DNA of 64,000 bases from Membranipora membranacea. Taxonomy: Eukaryota; Bryozoa; Gymnolaemata; Cheilostomatida; Membraniporidae. The position numbers and the translations under genes were made by a program. The stretch is taken from NCBI GenBank assembly GCA_914767715.1, contig OU612067.1, positions 26,510,162 through 26,574,161 on the forward strand, read 5' to 3'. The notes beneath the pieces were generated by a model, which had not been told where the DNA came from, did no database searches, and saw only the letters and a list, made by a program, of their open reading frames with translations. This document shows, piece by piece, positions 60,901-64,000 of this stretch (positions within the stretch are counted from its first letter, which is position 1; each line of letters opens with the position of its first letter).

Positions 60901-63436
60901 GCACCCTGATACATAATTAGTAATAGTGTATATTGTCTGTATTCTTTATGATGGAGCTATGACTTTATATGTTTTGACAAGTATACTAAAATCGCTACCA
61001 AAGTCTGGAACCTCTCAAAATATTTGCAAAGAGACAAAAGCTATTATGGCTTAAACTTACTTGATCAGCTCCCAACGTTGGTAACAAAATACTTATCACC
61101 GGCATCACAACAGATGTTGACAGCAGAAGGACAGTGTACAAAGTATCATATCCAGGTTGCAGAGTTGTTTTGTCTCCGTCACCTGTCACCTTGCGGTAAT
61201 GGATTATCAACAAACATCCTACCACTCTGAAATATGCAACACACAACGGAATGAGGAGAAAGTCATCGCTTTAGATACGATACAAGTCTGCCAATGATCA
61301 CACACTATTGTGTCACTTGTAACAATTTAATAATTTAGGTAGACCATCATCAGAACAGACGTAAAGTCTAACCACTCAGGCAGCCGTTGTCCTTGTCTGA
61401 GAAGCAGCTGAAGTATATATGATGGTGAGGTTTAGCAAACCTCTGACGTTGCAACCGTTTTATTTGTTTGTGTTTACAAGCATCTGATTATAAGTTATAC
61501 AGATTAATATGGGAAGAAATTGAGTAGCAAGCATTCTGAGACCCAAAAAATCTGAAATAGTGTGTAAAATAATTCCCCCTATCTAAATTACAACACTCCG
61601 TGCTGTAGGACTAACATGGTGCAGGTGCTTGATCATGTTTCCGATATTTAGAAATATCACTCATACCCTATAGGAGTTTAATTTAGCTAGAGTTTAATTT
61701 CGCTATCTGGACCTGGTACTAAATTTCACTAGTACTAAATTTCGCTAGTAGGCTTACTAGTGAAAATTAAAAAAAAAGTCCAAGCTGGGATTCGAACCCA
61801 GGGCATAAATCTCCTGCATATTGCAAGGCAGACACTTAGACCAGTACACCACGCTAGCTTGCTAGCTTGCTAGCTTGCTAGCTTGCTAGCTTGCTAGCTT
61901 GCTAGCTTGCTAGCTTGCTAGCTTGCTAGCTTGCTAGCTTGCTAGCTTGCATGCTTGCATGCTTAAGTAAGGTGTATTGCTGTATAAGTCTACATCATTT
62001 ATGAAACTATGGTGAGTGAGTTTAATTTAAGATACACTAAATTTCGCAACCTAGGCAACAACCGAAAAGCGAATCCTAAATGCCGCGAAAACTAAACTCC
62101 TATAGGGTATTATAAGTATAAATTTTTATCAAGTTATCTTGCACAGGTTATTTGAGGTTTCTGGCTCCAAATTTTGAGCAAAAAGCACTCAACAGCTTAA
62201 GGTCACGTAAACACCTGATGACAACAGTACATGATTACTATAATGCTGATGTTCCCGGTCTATTACCCTGCTGACCTTATGTTTTCAAGTGGTTTAATAA
62301 TTCGCGGTTAGCGATGACAGAAACCGCAAAAACTTAAAACTAGCTAAATGCAAAGTTTCATAGATGAGTTATCCTCTCAATTTCTGCGGACCTGAAATCT
62401 GTGAATAATCAAGACTAGTGAAAAAGGTTGGAGTTGTGCCCTCCGCGAATTAGGAGCCCGTGAATTATTAAGGTCAGTAGGGTATGTCACTTACCCAGCT
62501 GTGGAGTATATGGCACTGAAGAGGAGAGCCGGAACTTTACTGACACATGAGTCTGTGATCACACCTGATATCCAGCCCGTACAGTAAAACAGTATGAGTG
62601 TTAAATCTACGATATGGTAATCATAGTCCTCCCTGCAAATACATAGAAAAGAGTAGCTTCCTGTATTAACTCTGCTAGGAACAGAAACGGAATCAAAATA
62701 CCCTAACGGTAATTCAAAGTCAGTAATCTTAGTGGTAAGATAAGACTTGCAAATACTTCAATCTGGCTTGCTTTGAATAAAAAGGCACACCAAACCATTC
62801 CAATGATGGGGATATATCTGTGGAAACCCTCGAAATTGCATCAATTTTTAAACCTGAGCTGACCCCAACTTTTTATTTCATCTCAGATTACTACATTACA
62901 GATATTCTGACTCAACCATACTGAGGTAAGGGGCTGACTGCCATATCACTGAAAGCCGCATGGGTTGAGATGTTCGAGCAAATGCTCTCATATCTCTATT
63001 TTACTCTACCTTTTACCTAGTTTCTAGTTTTATTTATTCCTTGTTTCAGTAACTAATAACTAATAGCTGAAGCATACATTTTACAGAGTAGTCAAAGAGG
63101 CCTCATTTTGAAAACCTGTAACTGAATTACAAAATATTAAGATACACGTGTTTGATTGATCGATTGATTGACTCACCCTACTCTGACGAATCGTGGAAGC
63201 CAGTATATACTCGCAAAGGCAGCTGTCCATGTGCAGAGATGACAGAGCTGTATAAGGGCCAAGGCCAGCTTCCGTCTACGTAGAGGAATGTAATCTTCTA
63301 TATTACTGTTAGTATATCCTGCTGATGCATTTACCTGTTCTCGGCTCCCTACCGACCTATACTCTGGCCATGGTTTACTCGACGATAGAGGACGATGCTC
63401 ATCATCGTCACTACTACATAAGCCCAGATCTGACAT
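57990..63436 (-). CDS. POT/SLC15-like proton-coupled oligopeptide transporter family member
   Basis: Ten exons in consistent phase: 63177-63436, 62495-62632, 61061-61226, 60630-60825, 60187-60280, 59781-59952, 59525-59593, 58975-59152, 58430-58504, 57990-58228; 528 residues, close to SLC15A4 size. A cytosolic N-terminus (MSDLGLCSSDDDEHRP) precedes many membrane segments. Family marks: LPTLGADQ followed by FYTWFYFIRKLAEL (compare GADQ..FFNWFYW in SLC15), and near the C-terminus GFELAFIMAPRSMQGTSFGM, the conserved ..EFAYxxAPRSMQG.. block. The usual ExxER motif of the first membrane helix is not visible (that region reads LALIQLCHLCTWTAAFASIYW), so proton coupling may differ or the gene may be divergent. 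Exon 4 was ended at a GTATTT donor for phase and membrane topology; this choice is less certain. The start is the ATG at 63436; a longer upstream open frame has no ATG. Confidence 0.8.
58799..58928. mobile_element. 130-bp foldback MITE
   Basis: A near-perfect hairpin: CTAGTCT..AGTGC.. runs to CATGATCAAACACTCA, then gtttaa, then TGAGTGTTTGATCATG and back to GACTAG. The flanks atcagcac and gtcagcac differ at one base, an 8-bp duplication. It lies in the intron between exons 8 and 9 of the transporter. A half copy may exist near 23.78 kb. Confidence 0.8.
60493..60528. mobile_element. 36-bp terminal-repeat-only hAT-like insertion
   Basis: CATGGACTTAATAATATT and its inverted copy (two mismatches) with no spacer, flanked by the perfect 8-bp duplication ATTAAAAC (60485-60492 and 60529-60536). 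It lies just downstream of exon 4 of the transporter, in the following intron. Confidence 0.8.
61779..61862 (-). repeat. tRNA-like sequence without acceptor stem
   Basis: On the minus strand: GTGGTGTACTGGTCTAAGTG (A-box-like), a central GCCTTGCAATATGCAGG hairpin and a perfect T arm CCTGGGTTCGAATCCCAGG-type (CTGGGTTCGAATCCCAG). The ends do not pair, so it is a tRNA-derived fragment or SINE head, not a gene. Confidence 0.6.
61856..61962. repeat. 8-bp tandem repeat (GCTTGCTA)
   Basis: About twelve perfect copies, changing to gcttgcat at the end. The unit contains the palindromic GCTAGC at its junctions. It abuts the tRNA-like sequence. Confidence 0.95.
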
Positions 63437-64000
63437 TGTGCACTGAGATTTTCTGCCCAAGACCAGCGTCTCGGCTGTACAAACAGGAAAGTATTGATAC
63501 TAACTCACCGCGGTAAATACTACTATCCCTTAGATACTTTACTCAAATAATTCAAGATATTTTCCAATTTCATTGCATGACACTCACGGCCAGCGTCAGG
63601 GGAATACTACCTCACTCCCTTGTGAATTTAAAATGGCTTGACGCATTGATTATCGCGGCCACTTCCCTGTCGAGCTGTGTACTGATTAAAACTGTCTGTT
63701 TTGATTTTAGTAACATGTGACGTGACCAGTGAACAGCAATGAGGAAGTGGAAGTCTGTGTCTAATCAAACATCTTGAAATAATCTGTCAATACGTTTTAA
63801 TGAGAATATATTGTGTGATTGGCTGTTTGATAGCCATACAAACATTGAGCTATCCTTGTGTAGCATTAAAATAATTATTTTCCTCGGAGTTGCTTTCCCT
63901 AGCAGGCTAACCAATAGAAATGTAATGACCCAAAATGAAAGCATAAAAGATAATTATCAAACTAGACCAATAATAGAATGATAGATTAATATTTTCCTGT
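63437..64000. other. Upstream of the transporter, to the window edge
   Basis: 5' region of the minus-strand transporter. No exon or repeat recognised. Confidence 0.4.

Larger units (their letters stand above)
61666..62107. mobile_element. Tc1/mariner-like MITE, 442 bp, with a tRNA-like insert
   Basis: Inverted ends CCCTATAGGAGTTTAATTT and ..AAACTCCTATAGGG are flanked by TA on both sides (61664-61665 and 62108-62109). Subterminal parts share 'aaatttcgc' motifs. Inside are a tRNA-like sequence and an 8-bp tandem repeat. No transposase. In intron 2 of the transporter. Confidence 0.82.

Noticed and set aside
61856-61962. GCTTGCTA repeats as a CRISPR or regulatory array
   Set aside because: There are no spacers, and the setting is a eukaryotic intron; it is a simple tandem repeat.

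Overview
This is nuclear DNA of an invertebrate animal. The genes are split by short GT-AG introns, intergenic DNA is AT-rich, and there are tRNA-derived repeats, several hAT-like transposons with 8-bp target-site duplications (TSDs), a eukaryotic tRNA-Pro gene, a Shisa-type membrane protein gene and a tandem family of mannose-6-phosphate-receptor-like genes. The Shisa gene points to Metazoa. The compact intron structure would suit a sponge or another non-bilaterian, but I cannot fix the species from sequence alone. All gene models below were built by hand from splice sites, reading phase and similarity between paralogues.

Layout. 1-2.5 kb: a possible exon at the left edge and a head-to-head pair of tRNA-Phe-like sequences. 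2.5-3.4 kb (minus): two exons encoding the membrane and tail part of an M6PR-like protein. 7.0-13.4 kb (minus): a five-exon Shisa-like gene. 13.8-20.1 kb: transposon-rich DNA holding a 3.2-kb hAT-like element, a second hAT-like element nested inside it, and a 1.8-kb long-inverted-repeat element. 20.4-51.0 kb (minus): eight M6PR-like genes (called A to H here, left to right) at a spacing of about 4 kb. 51.7 kb (minus): tRNA-Pro(AGG). 52.4-57.2 kb (plus): an 11-exon gene for a low-complexity, probably disordered protein that I do not recognise. 58.0-63.4 kb (minus): a ten-exon POT/SLC15-like transporter.

The centrepiece is the M6PR-like array. Each gene has seven exons in the same phases: signal peptide plus start of the lumenal domain; three more lumenal exons; a CC-containing stalk running into the membrane segment; an exon of exactly 127 nt with the rest of the membrane segment; and a short tail exon. 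The membrane-proximal part matches the cation-dependent mannose-6-phosphate receptor (GSILxxx...GGxxY...P..xFW..LPGLV.DG..F..C). Every copy carries a tyrosine sorting motif (YxxPhi) in its short tail. This looks like an expanded family of lumenal-lectin-type sorting receptors. Gene A is split: exons 1-5 lie at 20-22 kb and its in-frame exons 6-7 at 2.5-3.4 kb, with the Shisa gene and the transposons between. Gene H has a single nonsense codon just before the membrane segment. Genes F, G and H are the most similar and look recently duplicated.

Among the repeats, several 24-36 bp palindromes consist of little more than two hAT-type terminal repeats; two of the three are flanked by perfect 8-bp duplications.
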